Positions 35,295 through 43,933 of a DNA stretch of 50,752 bases are shown piece by piece. The notes beneath the pieces are model-generated. The model ran no database searches, had not been told where the DNA came from, and worked only from the letters and a program-made list of their open reading frames with translations. The position numbers were made by a program, and so were the translations under genes. The stretch spans positions 1 through 50,752 of the forward strand of contig RDYN01000031.1 in NCBI GenBank assembly GCA_004293365.1, in the 5' to 3' direction. Within the stretch, counting starts at the first letter, position 1; the number at the start of each line of letters is the position of its first letter. This DNA is from Oscillatoriales cyanobacterium. Lineage in GTDB: Bacteria > Cyanobacteriota > Cyanobacteriia > Cyanobacteriales > Microcoleaceae.

Positions 35295-35486
35295 ATGAAA
35301 ATTCGTGAGGTACTCAAGCGATTAGAAGCGGATGGATGGTATGAAGCAAGAATGCGAGGAAGTCATCGAGTCCTGAAGCACCCTGAAAAATCCGGTATCG
35401 TAGTTGTACCTGGTAGTTTTTCTGATGAAGTCGCCATTGGAACTCTCAAAAGTATTTGGAAGCAAGCACAACTGGAGGACGAATAA
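35295..35486 (+). CDS. hicA: HicA family toxin
   Basis: A 63-residue HicA (YcfA-like) mRNA interferase of a type II toxin-antitoxin system. It has the dsRBD-like fold pattern KIREVLKRLEADGWYEARMR and the catalytic His24 in GSHRVLKHP. The plus-strand ATG is preceded by GAAAGGACAAGTA. The TAA stop shares one base with the hicB ATG. Full length, no damage. HicA cleaves mRNA when free and is blocked by HicB. Confidence 0.95.
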   Translation: MKIREVLKRLEADGWYEARMRGSHRVLKHPEKSGIVVVPGSFSDEVAIGTLKSIWKQAQLEDE

Positions 35487-35701
35487 TGAAAGAATATGTT
35501 GTAATCTTTGAATTGGCCGGCGCTAACTATTCAGCTTATGTTCCAGATTTGCCTGGTTGTATTTCTACAGGTAAGACACTTGAAGAAACAGAGAACAATA
35601 TTAAAGAAGCTATAGAGCTTTATATTGACACGCTCCGGGAGGATGGTCAATCCATCCCAGAACCATCCCTTAAAACTAAGACAATTTCTGTTGCAGCTTA
35701 A
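35486..35701 (+). CDS. hicB: HicB family antitoxin
   Basis: A 71-residue HicB antitoxin with the partial RNase H-like fold: YVVIFELAGANYSAYVPDLP, GCISTGKTLEETENNIKEAI and ELYIDTLREDG. It lacks a DNA-binding domain, as in short HicB forms, so autoregulation may need another factor. ATG 35486 overlaps the hicA stop; GGAGGACGAATA is upstream. A longer frame from 35456 is not needed. Confidence 0.95.
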   Translation: MKEYVVIFELAGANYSAYVPDLPGCISTGKTLEETENNIKEAIELYIDTLREDGQSIPEPSLKTKTISVAA

Positions 35702-35730
35702 TTAGCATGAATTTCAATCTTCATTTTCCA

Positions 35731-37902
35731 TTAAACAGTTTTAGCCGCAGTCGAACTTGTTTCAGTCTCAGCCTGTGCTTCCACCGTCCAAGCATTTTCC
35801 ATATCTAGTGATTGTTTATGCTGATAAACTGGTAAGTCAAACCAGAAAGTAGTACCCACATTCACTTCGCTAACTAAATTAATTTTAGTGTGGTGCTTGT
35901 CAATAATGTTTCTGACAATCGAAAGACCTAATCCCGTTCCTTCTAGAGTGTGGACTCGGTTTTCTACTCGGAAAAAGCGATCGAAGATTGCCTGCTGATC
36001 TTCGGGATCTATGCCAATCCCAGTATCAGAAATTTCGATCCGCACTACCGGAAAATGGCTGGTATTCGGTGATAATGTGTGGGTTCCTGATGCGCCGTCT
36101 TTGCGTGCGGGAGCCTCGGAATCTAGCAAATAGGCTCGAATTGCCACCTTGCCCCCGGACTCGGTAAATTTTAAGGCATTTCCTACTAAATTTGCAAATA
36201 CTTGGAGCAGCAAATCGTAATGGCCTAAAGCTGGCGGCAAACAGGGGTCAACTTCTTGCTCTAATTCGATGCCTTTATCCTTGGCATTTAACTGATAAGT
36301 CCGCAGGGTTTGTTCGACTGCTTGCGGGAGGTCAACCGCGTCTAATTGATAAATTCGGCAGGATTCCAGTCGCGACAAGTCTAACACGTCGTTGACTAAA
36401 CGGGTGAGGCGATCGGTTTCTCGATTGGCAATTTCTAGGAATTCCCGGCGTTCGCTTTCTAGAAGGTCTTCTCCGTACTCGTGGAGAGTCTCGATAAAAG
36501 ATTTGATATTAAATAAAGGCGTTCTCAGTTCGTGAGAAACATTGCTGATAAAATTGCTTTTAGCCTCATTTAGTTCGACTTCGCGAGTGATGTCCTGCAC
36601 TGTCATTGCAATGCCTTTGAGACTTTCTCGGTACTGTCCGGAACCTTGATGCTTGGAGGTTTGCTCGTAGAATGTACACTCGATCGCGATCGGGCGCTGC
36701 GACTCGGTACAGGTATTTTCCTCCTCGCGCACGCAGCTTTTGCACAGCGGTTCGGTACCCGGGGCTTTGTGCAGAATTACGGTGGTTAGCAGAATCCGAA
36801 TTGTGCGGTTGACTGGTTCGCTCAGAGTAATCCGAAATTCGCCGCCTTCGCGATCGCCCGCAGCGATTTCGTGCAGGGGTCTTGCCAACTCGCGCTGCAC
36901 TTCCGCAGGTAAAATATTGACGACGTTAATGCCGATCGCATTTTTACCTTCCCATCCAAAAATCCGTATCCCAGTTGGATTGACTAAAATCACCTGCAAA
37001 TTTGCATCCAGCAACAGCGCCCCATCAGCAATAGTTGAAACCAAAGTTTCTAACTTCGCTTTTTGGGCTGTCAACTCTTCAATATTTTGTTCTTCATAAC
37101 TTTCTAATTTCTCGGCCATCTCGTTAAAACTGCCGATCAACTCGCCCAATTCTCCCCCCAAAGGCAGGTCAACGCGCTGCTTAAAATTCCCGCTGGCGAT
37201 GTTTTTGACTCCGAAAACTAATTGTTTGATCGGGTGAGTAATTGTCAGCGCATTAAATACTGCGCCCAAAATCACCATCACCCAAATCGTGACAAATACT
37301 GCTAAAGTGACATCCCTGGTTAGATTTGAAGAGATAACTGCTGCGGGATTGGGGTTAATGCCGATCGCCAAAACGCCTAAATACTTGTCCTCGTGAATTA
37401 GCGGCACAAATACGTCAGTCACTTCTCCGTCAGGCGTCAAATGCTGCCGCACCAAAGGTAAAGAAGTTAAATTTCTCGCCTCAATGTCGGCGAGAAAATT
37501 ATCTGGGAGTTTAATTTGGCGGCGCAGTGTCAGGGAAGTACGCACCTCCGATTCCGAGAAGGGTATCCCCAGGAAAATATCTCCTGCTTCGTCGCCGTAC
37601 AGCATATAGCGGACGCTGGAGGTGCTGCTGTAAAATTGGCGGGAAAAACGGGCTACTTCGGAGCGATCGTTTTTCGCAATCAACGGCGCCACATTTGCCG
37701 CCAACAGCAGCCCGAGATCGCGGCCGTAGCGAGTATCGTTAAGTCTGGCGTCCTGCTGAATAGTATTCACGGCCCAAAAAGTCAGGCCGCTCATAATTAA
37801 CGAAACTACGAGGGTAGCACCGGCCATCAGGCGAGTCTGGAGGGTAAAATCCGACCACCAGCGGGCAATAATTTCTCCGATTTTGTTTAGTATGGCCAGC
37901 AT
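35731..37902 (-). CDS. nblS: NblS/Hik33-type sensor histidine kinase
   Basis: A 723-residue membrane kinase matching NblS (Hik33, DspA), which controls high-light and nutrient-stress genes and pairs with RpaB. Two membrane segments (about 26-46 and 198-220) flank a periplasmic sensor; then HAMP (about 221-275), a coiled coil, a PAS domain (about 290-440), the phospho-accepting His in [19 protein letters not shown] (about 456), and the ATPase with [23 protein letters not shown] and GTGLGLSIV. An unusual stretch in or after the PAS domain holds four cysteines ([13 protein letters not shown] and IECTF, about 387-410) just before [20 protein letters not shown]. An acidic, Thr/Ala-rich tail ends the protein. 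Confidence 0.93.
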   Translation of the reverse strand: MLAILNKIGEIIARWWSDFTLQTRLMAGATLVVSLIMSGLTFWAVNTIQQDARLNDTRYGRDLGLLLAANVAPLIAKNDRSEVARFSRQFYSSTSSVRYMLYGDEAGDIFLGIPFSESEVRTSLTLRRQIKLPDNFLADIEARNLTSLPLVRQHLTPDGEVTDVFVPLIHEDKYLGVLAIGINPNPAAVISSNLTRDVTLAVFVTIWVMVILGAVFNALTITHPIKQLVFGVKNIASGNFKQRVDLPLGGELGELIGSFNEMAEKLESYEEQNIEELTAQKAKLETLVSTIADGALLLDANLQVILVNPTGIRIFGWEGKNAIGINVVNILPAEVQRELARPLHEIAAGDREGGEFRITLSEPVNRTIRILLTTVILHKAPGTEPLCKSCVREEENTCTESQRPIAIECTFYEQTSKHQGSGQYRESLKGIAMTVQDITREVELNEAKSNFISNVSHELRTPLFNIKSFIETLHEYGEDLLESERREFLEIANRETDRLTRLVNDVLDLSRLESCRIYQLDAVDLPQAVEQTLRTYQLNAKDKGIELEQEVDPCLPPALGHYDLLLQVFANLVGNALKFTESGGKVAIRAYLLDSEAPARKDGASGTHTLSPNTSHFPVVRIEISDTGIGIDPEDQQAIFDRFFRVENRVHTLEGTGLGLSIVRNIIDKHHTKINLVSEVNVGTTFWFDLPVYQHKQSLDMENAWTVEAQAETETSSTAAKTV

Positions 37903-37944
37903 TTGAGCAGTTCACCAGTTCAATATTAAAAGCAAGATTAAGTT

Positions 37945-38080
37945 ATTGGTCATTGGGCATTGGTCATTGGGCATTGGTCATTGGGCATTGGTCATTGGGC
38001 ATTGGTCATTGGGAAGAAGGCCTTCCCAAGTCAAACAGGTCAAACAGGTCAAACAGGTCAAACAGGTCATTTATCATCAG
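37945..38080. repeat. Short tandem repeats upstream of nblS
   Basis: GGTCATTGGGCATT units (37947-38013) then GTCAAACAG units (38031-38067). The rest of the gap up to 38374 shows no gene. Confidence 0.9.
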
Positions 38081-38374
38081 GAAGAAGGGCCGAATATATA
38101 CACAGCAATCTTTTTAGCGCTCCGTATTTTAAGTTTAATTAAGTTTTACTTAATTGAGTTTTTGGTCGATCGATTTTTCTGCCACGACTTGTCCGCTACG
38201 GCCACCGCAGATGTGCCAAACTTTATTGTGGCACTTCTACCTTGAAATTGCTCTGCTTTTGGGCGGCTAAAACCTTTATGCTCCGGGGTTTAAATTCTAT
38301 CTTCTGCCTGGGGGAGTTCTAGTATCCCCAGCGTGTCCAGCTTTCAGATAACAGCGGCCAGCGGGCCGCAATTC

Positions 38375-39802
38375 CTAATTTCGATCGACACTGGACTCGA
38401 CACTTGGTTCGACACTGGGTTCGACACTTGGTTCGACACTGGGCCCGACACCGGACTCGACAATGGACTCGACACTAGGCTCGACACCAGGCTCAACACT
38501 TGGCTCAACACTTGGCTCGACATTTTGAGGGGCCAGCGCCCGAAAGCCGATATCCCGGCGGCAGTAAACCCCTTCAAATTGGATGCAATCAACTGCTGCA
38601 TAAGCTTTAGAGATAGCTTGTTCCAAAGTTTCTGCCACCGCCGTGACGCCCAAAACGCGGCCGCCCTCGCTCACCAACTGCTGCTGCTTCAACTGAGTGC
38701 CGGCGTGAAACACTTCTGCACCTTTGGCTTCGGCTTCCTCGATACCTGTAATAACTTTGCCTTTTTGATAATTTCCGGGATAGCCGCCAGAAGCCAAAAC
38801 TACGCAAACAGAAGCCCCCGACTTCCAGCGAATGTTGGAATATTCACCGAGACGCTGCTGACAACAAGCAAACACCAAATCTTCCAGGGGAGTTTCCAAC
38901 AGCGACAAAACCGCTTGAGTTTCGGGATCTCCAAAACGACAGTTGAATTCTAAGACATTAAGTTCTCTTTTCGGTGTAATCATTAAACCTGCGTAGAGGA
39001 CGCCCCGGTAATCGATGTTGCGTTTTTGGAGTGCAGCGAGGGTAGGTTCAAGAATTTCTGCTTGAATCCTGTCCATAAGTTTGGGCGTGACAATTGGCGC
39101 TGGGGCGTAGGCTCCCATACCGCCGGTATTGGCTCCCTTGTCGCCTTCGCCAATGGCTTTGTGGTCTTGAGCAGCCAGCAGCGGTTCTACTGTGATACCG
39201 TCGGTGAGGGCGAGAATCGAGACTTCTTGACCCGTTACATATTCTTCGACGACGACTCGGAGGTTTTCGGTACCGAATTCGCCTCTAAAAATGGTGTTGA
39301 TGGCGCTGTGAGCCATTTTGACGGTGGTGGCAACGGTGACTCCTTTGCCTGATGCGAGTCCGTCTGCTTTGATGACTATGGGTACTCCTTGTTCCACAAC
39401 ATATGCTTTGGCTGCTTCTGCACCTGTAAATACGGCAGCCTTGGGTGTTGGGATGCCTGCTTCCAGCATCAATTCTTTGGCCCAGGATTTGCTGGATTCA
39501 ATTTGGGCGCCGGCTTTGTTGGGGCCGAAAATCATCAGTTTTCGCTGTTGGAAGTAGTCAACAATGCCTAGCGATAGGGGCAATTCGGGGCCGACGATGA
39601 CGAGTCCGATGTTGTTCACCATCACAAAGCGTTCGATGCCTTGGAAGTCGTCGATGTTGAGCGACAGATTTTGACAGCCTTTGGTGGTAGCTGTGCCGCC
39701 GTTGCCCGGTACGCAGAATACTTGTTTAACCCGCGTAGATTCTAGCAGTTTTTTTGCGATCGCGTGTTCGCGACCTCCGTTCCCCACAACCAAAACTTTC
39801 AC
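38375..39802 (-). CDS. purD: Phosphoribosylamine-glycine ligase with repeat-derived tail
   Basis: A 475-residue GARS, the second step of purine synthesis (phosphoribosylamine + glycine + ATP). N domain MKVLVVGNGGREHAIAKKL, ATP-grasp IVIKADGLASGKGVTVA, NTGGMGAYAPAPIV and LNVLEFNCRFGDPETQAVL are clear. Normal GARS ends near GFRAL (about residue 427). Here it continues for about 45 residues of (V-E-P-S)n, encoded by a 12-bp minisatellite (38384-38525, unit GACACTTGGCTC on the plus strand). The tail is disordered and probably harmless. Start ATG 39802. Confidence 0.95.
   Translation of the reverse strand: MKVLVVGNGGREHAIAKKLLESTRVKQVFCVPGNGGTATTKGCQNLSLNIDDFQGIERFVMVNNIGLVIVGPELPLSLGIVDYFQQRKLMIFGPNKAGAQIESSKSWAKELMLEAGIPTPKAAVFTGAEAAKAYVVEQGVPIVIKADGLASGKGVTVATTVKMAHSAINTIFRGEFGTENLRVVVEEYVTGQEVSILALTDGITVEPLLAAQDHKAIGEGDKGANTGGMGAYAPAPIVTPKLMDRIQAEILEPTLAALQKRNIDYRGVLYAGLMITPKRELNVLEFNCRFGDPETQAVLSLLETPLEDLVFACCQQRLGEYSNIRWKSGASVCVVLASGGYPGNYQKGKVITGIEEAEAKGAEVFHAGTQLKQQQLVSEGGRVLGVTAVAETLEQAISKAYAAVDCIQFEGVYCRRDIGFRALAPQNVEPSVEPSVEPGVEPSVESIVESGVGPSVEPSVEPSVEPSVESSVDRN
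38384..38525. repeat. 12-bp minisatellite inside the 3' end of purD
   Basis: About eleven degenerate units of CTCGACACTTGG / TTCGACACTGGG type. Because 12 is a multiple of three, all frames stay open, which produces several false long reading frames on both strands. Confidence 0.95.
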
Positions 39803-40183
39803 AGCATCCTCACCTATAAATTTTGTTGTCTGAATGTTTGATTTTCAGTGTTTGCACCTGTCTATCTGCTTTTTGCAGTGCCCTCAATTATGCCATGGTT
39901 GGCGAATCGTGAATTGCTAGATGTGGCACTTTTCTGGAGGAGTGGGGAGCGATCGTTGTTTGGTAATGGGTCAACCAGTGCCACGATCGAAGACTTTCCC
40001 AGCTCCAGGATGCTGCGGTTATTCTTTGATTCAATATTTTTACTTAAGACGTAGATTGCGATTTACTGTTGGGGCGGGCGGGTTTATTGAGATTGTTGGT
40101 ACTTGTTATATATTGTTTGTGAACCCGCCCCAACAGGATATTCATTGCGGTACTTTTTGCTATAAAATAGTCTGGTTAACATA
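39803..40183. other. Divergent purD-purK region
   Basis: No gene. It holds the hairpin at 40066-40136 and must contain promoters for both pur genes; I could not place a PurR-like box or a riboswitch. Confidence 0.4.
40066..40136. repeat. Hairpin repeat CTGTTGGGGCGGG
   Basis: CTGTTGGGGCGGGCGGGTTT (40066-40084) mirrors AACCCGCCCCAACAG (40122-40136), with a stem loop of about 37 bases. A dispersed hairpin of this kind is common in cyanobacteria. Confidence 0.7.
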
Positions 40184-41371
40184 ATGAAAATTACTCAGAT
40201 GAAATTCACCGAAGCCACTGCGAGTTCGCCTGCCAAATTTAAGCGGGTGGGCGTTGTCGGCGGCGGCCAGCTAGCTTCGATGATGGGGGATGCTGCTAGG
40301 GCGCTGGGTATTGAATTGGTCGTGCAAACTCCCGATGCTGCTGACCCGGCAGTTTCTGTTGCTGCTGGTGCTGTTTTGGCGGCTGTTGATGATGTTTTGG
40401 CTACGGCTCATTTGGCCGATGGCTGCGATGTTATTACTTTTGAAAATGAGTTTGTGGATTTGGATGGTTTGCGTATTCTCGAACACCAAGGTGTGTTATT
40501 TAGACCGAGTTTGTCGTCGCTTTCTCCTTTGTTGGATAAGTACGTGCAGCGCTGTTATTTGCAAGGGTTGGGTTTGCCAACTCCCAAGTTTTGGGCGTGG
40601 GATTGCAGCCAGGATTTGCACCTCGACTTTCCCTTTGTCGTCAAAGTTCGCCGCCACGGTTACGACGGCCAAGGTACTTTTATTGTTAAGGATCGCGAGA
40701 GTTTTGAGTCAATTTGCGATAAAGTTAAAGGCCAGTCTTTGCTGGTAGAAGAGTTTGTGCCGTTCGATCGCGAGTTGGCTGTAATTGCAGCTCGATCGGC
40801 AACTGGGGAAATGGCGATTTACCCGATCGTCGAAACCCAACAGCAAAATCAGGTTTGCCGCGTGGTAATTGCCCCCGCCGATATTAGTTTAGAGGTGCAA
40901 ACCGAAGCTTGTGCGATCGCCCGCACTCTCCTCAATAGCTTAGAAGCTGTCGGCGTATTCGGCATTGAATTATTTTTAACCGCCGACAATAAGCTGTTAG
41001 TCAATGAAATTGCCCCCCGCACCCACAACTCGGGACACTTTACCATCAATGCTTGCAAAACTTCACAATTTGAACAGCATTTGCGCGCAGTTTGTCAACT
41101 GCCTTTAGGTAATTGCGATCTGAAATGTTCAAGTGCTGTCATGGTAAATTTGCTCGGCTACGAGTCTGCGGAGTCAGATTATTTAGCAAAACGAAAACAA
41201 CTGGCACAAATTAGCGGCGCTTTTGTACATTGGTATGGTAAGAAAGTATCGCGCCCGGGCAGAAAACTGGGTCACGTTACTGTCCTGTTCGACGCGGGCT
41301 TGGGGGAGAATGAAGGAAAATCGGCTAGTGCGATCGCTCAAACCATTGAATCCATCTGGTATGCAACTTAA
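40184..41371 (+). CDS. purK: 5-(carboxyamino)imidazole ribonucleotide synthase
   Basis: A 395-residue ATP-grasp enzyme that carboxylates AIR with bicarbonate and ATP in purine synthesis. RVGVVGGGQLASMMGDAARAL is the N-terminal signature; VVKVRRHGYDGQGTFIV binds ATP; LLVEEFVPFDRELAVI, GVFGIELFLTADNKLLVNEI and APRTHNSGHFTINAC carry the metal ligands. Length is normal. Start ATG 40184; a later ATG at 40199 (MKFTEA) is possible. It lies divergent to purD and upstream of the 6S RNA. Confidence 0.95.
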   Translation: MKITQMKFTEATASSPAKFKRVGVVGGGQLASMMGDAARALGIELVVQTPDAADPAVSVAAGAVLAAVDDVLATAHLADGCDVITFENEFVDLDGLRILEHQGVLFRPSLSSLSPLLDKYVQRCYLQGLGLPTPKFWAWDCSQDLHLDFPFVVKVRRHGYDGQGTFIVKDRESFESICDKVKGQSLLVEEFVPFDRELAVIAARSATGEMAIYPIVETQQQNQVCRVVIAPADISLEVQTEACAIARTLLNSLEAVGVFGIELFLTADNKLLVNEIAPRTHNSGHFTINACKTSQFEQHLRAVCQLPLGNCDLKCSSAVMVNLLGYESAESDYLAKRKQLAQISGAFVHWYGKKVSRPGRKLGHVTVLFDAGLGENEGKSASAIAQTIESIWYAT

Positions 41372-41477
41372 CTTGCTTCAAGCTTGCCAAAATCTGGTTA
41401 GTTGCTGTATATTAAATAAAGGTTCTACTGCGACGTTGGTGACTGCCAATAATGTTTTTTTGATCTATAACTCTTAA

Positions 41478-41662
41478 CTCTAGGGAATCAAGATGTTTGG
41501 ACAGCAGTAAACTGGGCTTGTACCCAGAAACTTTAAGTCCGAGCCAACGGTGCCCACCTGGTATGATACCAGGTCAAAAGCTGAGGTAAGACGGCGTTGT
41601 GGGGAGCCATTAAAATATTGATTGAGATAGGCGCTGTGAAATATGGCTAGCCTATTTTTTTT
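41478..41662 (+). ncRNA. ssrS: 6S RNA (cyanobacterial 6Sa)
   Basis: About 180 nt downstream of purK. Hallmarks: a closing stem GAATCAAGATGTTT / AAAATATTGATTG, an inner pair ACAGC/GTTGT, TAAACTGGGCTTG...AAGTCCGAGCC, the end hairpin ACCTGGTATGATACCAGGT (41556-41574), and AAAAGCTGAGGTAAGACGGC, all typical of cyanobacterial 6S RNA. A possible -10 (TATAAC, 41466-41471) precedes it and a T-run (41654-41663) ends it. 6S RNA mimics an open promoter and traps RNA polymerase with its main sigma factor. A location near purK fits what I recall from other cyanobacteria. Exact ends are estimated. Confidence 0.75.
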
Positions 41663-41724
41663 TGAGATTAAACGTAAAAATTTCGACTTTTGGTGTAGAT
41701 AGCCGTCGCAGAGAGCGATCGTAT

Positions 41725-41786
41725 TGGTTTGTAGTGAGGACTTTAGTCCTTTGATGATGCGGACTAAAGTCCTCACTACGAACCAA
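41725..41786. repeat. Hairpin repeat family B, copy 2
   Basis: TTGGTTTGTAGTGAGGACTT and its mirror, ending in CCTCACTACGAACCAA. Related in sequence to 32917-32976 (GTAGTG-GACTT-AGTCC core). It lies between the 6S RNA and the tetR promoter. Confidence 0.8.
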
Positions 41787-41800
41787 TTTGACTGTGGGTG

Positions 41801-41829
41801 TTGCAATTCACAAGTAACTCTGCTATTCT
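41801..41829 (+). promoter_or_regulatory. Predicted sigma70-type promoter of tetR
   Basis: TTGCAA (41801-41806) and TATTCT (41824-41829) are spaced by 17 bp. The expected start site (about 41836) lies at the edge of the operator at 41837. Confidence 0.6.
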
Positions 41830-41836
41830 CTAAAAA

Positions 41837-41850
41837 AGACCTATCGGTCT
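41837..41850. promoter_or_regulatory. Predicted TetR operator 1 (AGACCTATCGGTCT)
   Basis: A palindrome AGACC-TATC-GGTCT directly upstream of tetR, followed by an extra half site (GTCGGT). The same half sites recur at 42482-42495. This pair strongly suggests TetR binding and autorepression. Confidence 0.7.
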
Positions 41851-41866
41851 GTCGGTATCGCTCAAA

Positions 41867-42454
41867 ATGTCAAAAGCCCAAGAAACCAGAGAAAAAATTC
41901 TCAGGGAAGCCGCAGCACTGTTCAATCAGTACGGCTACTCGGGTTCTTCTATGTCTGACATCATGCGCGTTACAGGCTTGCAAAAAGGAGGAATTTACAA
42001 CCACTTCCAGAGCAAAGACGAACTAGCCTTGCAAGCCTTTGACTTTGCCACCGAATGTATGCGGAAACAATATATCGGGGCTTTGAAAGGAAACAAAAAT
42101 GCGATCGATCGCCTAAAAGCTATGGTATCAATATTTAATAAATTAGCCGAAAATCCTCCCATACCTGGCGGCTGTCCCCTGTTAAATACCGCAGTTGAAA
42201 GCGATGACGCTCATCCAGCCTTGCGCCAGCGGGCGCAAATAGCAATGGACAGTTGGCGTGCCTTGATTTGCAAAATAATTGACAAAGGAATTGCCAAAGG
42301 TGAGGTGCGAGAAAATGTCGAAGCTGATGCAGTCGCAACTATTGTGATTTCAACGTTGGAGGGAGCGATAATGATGAGCAAACTTTACGGAGATGCGATT
42401 CACATCAAAAGAGCAATTGCTCACTTGCACGCCTATCTCGACAATCAACTTTAG
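41867..42454 (+). CDS. TetR family transcriptional repressor
   Basis: A 195-residue TetR-family regulator. Helix-turn-helix: KILREAAALFNQYGYSGSSM, SDIMRVTGLQKGGIYNHFQS, KDELALQAFDFA. The ligand domain contains PIPGGCPLLNTAVESDDAHP, with a single cysteine in the GGCPLLN motif shared with NemR-like, AcuR-like repressors that sense reactive carbonyls or electrophiles. Two AGACC-N4-GGTCT palindromes, one before this gene and one before the next, are its likely operators. Genes downstream (patatin-like, membrane protein, GST) are likely targets. Start ATG 41867. Confidence 0.9.
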   Translation: MSKAQETREKILREAAALFNQYGYSGSSMSDIMRVTGLQKGGIYNHFQSKDELALQAFDFATECMRKQYIGALKGNKNAIDRLKAMVSIFNKLAENPPIPGGCPLLNTAVESDDAHPALRQRAQIAMDSWRALICKIIDKGIAKGEVRENVEADAVATIVISTLEGAIMMSKLYGDAIHIKRAIAHLHAYLDNQL

Positions 42455-42481
42455 AGTCTGATATTTTTTTTTCAACAAAAC

Positions 42482-42495
42482 AGACCGTTCGGTCT
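42482..42495. promoter_or_regulatory. Predicted TetR operator 2 (AGACCGTTCGGTCT)
   Basis: Palindrome AGACCG-TT-CGGTCT, sharing half sites with operator 1. It lies between a possible -35 (TTCAAC, 42471-42476) and -10 (TTAAAT, 42495-42500), 49 bases before the patatin-like ATG, an ideal position for repression. Confidence 0.7.
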
Positions 42496-42543
42496 TAAAT
42501 CTGTACCCTCTCAATTCATCTCAGGGAAAGCTAGAAGAAACTT

Positions 42544-43428
42544 ATGTCAAAATCGGTGAATAAATCTTTAGCGATAGCCTGTTATTCAGGAAGTTTCAAA
42601 GGAGCATTCATACACGGTGTATTGAGCGCATTTGAAATAGCTGGACTTCGAGCAAATGCTTACGCGGCTGCATCTTCATCCGTTATTCCCTGTAGTATGG
42701 CAGCCATTGGCAGAGTAATAGATGTGGGTGCGAACTATTGGCAAAAATTAGCGCAACTACTCAAACAGGATAACATCGGCATGAGTCAAATAGTTATCCA
42801 GAGCATTGCTGATTTTGCTCCTGTAATTTGCGAGCAACTATTCCAAACAGAATCACCCGAACTGTTTATTGCTACCAGTGCTGTAATTACAGCAGAAGCG
42901 ACGGCAGAAACTCAAAGTACAAAAGCCAAGAGACTAGGGCGACAACTGCTCGTATCTACTGCCAAAAAAGACAAGAGTTGGATCGATAAAAATTTGCGTC
43001 TAGCTTTATTTGGTAGTGCTAATTATAGCAGCAGATTTCACATGAATGCCTCTAACTTTAAGGAAGTTGCCTATGCTTCAACACGAATGCTCCATGGTTG
43101 GGATATTCCCGCTTGGATTGCCGACAAACCTTATGTCGATGCTTCCTACACCTGCTTGTGTCCAGCATTAGAAATGGTTGATATTGGATACAAGGAAGTG
43201 ATTGCCATTGCTAACGAACCAGGTTTACTCTATCGAGATATCTGTCAAATAGAACCACTTCCTAATGTTTGGAAAAATACGTCTATTCGTACTATTCAGC
43301 CAGATTTAGATCCCAAAATATTGGGTGTGGATTTCACAAGCGCAACAGCAGAAGGACTTATGTCACTCTATCGCCACGGAGAGGAAAAAGGACGAGAATT
43401 TTTAAATAACAGTAAGAGAGCTTCATAA
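42544..43428 (+). CDS. Patatin-like protein with degenerate GxSxG
   Basis: A 294-residue patatin-fold protein. The oxyanion loop is YSGSFKGAFIHGVLSAFEIA (residues 14-33). The nucleophile elbow, normally GxSxG, reads A-S-S-S-V at residues 43-47 in YAAASSSVIPCSMAAIG, so both glycines are lost though a serine remains at the right place. The Asp of the dyad may be Asp199 in KPYVDASYTC. Patatins are lipid acyl hydrolases; here activity is uncertain. It is the first gene after the second operator and probably repressed by the TetR protein. SD: CAGGGAAAGCTAGAAG upstream. Membrane protein follows 25 bases later. Confidence 0.75.
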   Translation: MSKSVNKSLAIACYSGSFKGAFIHGVLSAFEIAGLRANAYAAASSSVIPCSMAAIGRVIDVGANYWQKLAQLLKQDNIGMSQIVIQSIADFAPVICEQLFQTESPELFIATSAVITAEATAETQSTKAKRLGRQLLVSTAKKDKSWIDKNLRLALFGSANYSSRFHMNASNFKEVAYASTRMLHGWDIPAWIADKPYVDASYTCLCPALEMVDIGYKEVIAIANEPGLLYRDICQIEPLPNVWKNTSIRTIQPDLDPKILGVDFTSATAEGLMSLYRHGEEKGREFLNNSKRAS

Positions 43429-43453
43429 CTTGACATTGGAGGAGACAACAAAA

Positions 43454-43873
43454 ATGAACGTTGAAAATAAACCGCAACAGACTTGGCTGCTAATTGGACT
43501 CACAATCAATCTAGTTGCTACCATCCTTCATTACACAGACAATTTCATCTTTTTTACCAACTACCCTGCACCTGCCGGGATGCACCCCCAGCACGTCTGG
43601 ATTGCTTGGCTGATATTAGTACCATTTGCTGTAATTGGTTACATTCAATATGCAAAGGGTAATTTCTGGGTGGCATATTCCTGCTTGTGTGTTTGGGCGC
43701 TAACGAGTGTAGGGGGAATTGCACATTACTTTTTTGAATCTATGTCGGCTTTTTCACTGAAAATGCACATCTTTATTTGGTTTGAAGAATTGACGGGATG
43801 TTTGCTGCTAGGTTTTATATTTTGGTCGTGCTTAATTCTTCAAGAATGGCGTAAGGAAAAGTTTGTAGATTGA
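43454..43873 (+). CDS. Small four-helix membrane protein, unknown function
   Basis: A 139-residue integral membrane protein. Four hydrophobic segments are visible: LLIGLTINLVATILHYTDNF, VWIAWLILVPFAVIGYIQYA, VAYSCLCVWALTSVGGIAHY and TGCLLLGFIFWSCLILQEW. ATG 43454 has a strong GGAGGAGA eight bases upstream; the frame is open to a TTG 24 bases before. Histidines in LHYTDN, GMHPQH, IAHYF and LKMHIF could bind metal or heme, but I recognise no family. It sits between the patatin-like and GST genes. Confidence 0.7.
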   Translation: MNVENKPQQTWLLIGLTINLVATILHYTDNFIFFTNYPAPAGMHPQHVWIAWLILVPFAVIGYIQYAKGNFWVAYSCLCVWALTSVGGIAHYFFESMSAFSLKMHIFIWFEELTGCLLLGFIFWSCLILQEWRKEKFVD

Positions 43874-43933
43874 AATTTTCAGGACTTACGCAACATTTCA
43901 CAACGTCAATTCTCGCAAATTTTTACTAGCTTT

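Noticed and set aside
37945..38070. Regular repeats upstream of nblS considered as a CRISPR array
   Set aside because: Units are 9-14 bases with no unique spacers.
38333..38953. 206-codon plus-strand frame opposite purD
   Set aside because: Shadow of the 12-bp minisatellite and purD.
41480..41806. 108-codon minus-strand frame
   Set aside because: Lies opposite the 6S RNA and hairpin repeat; no start signal or motif.
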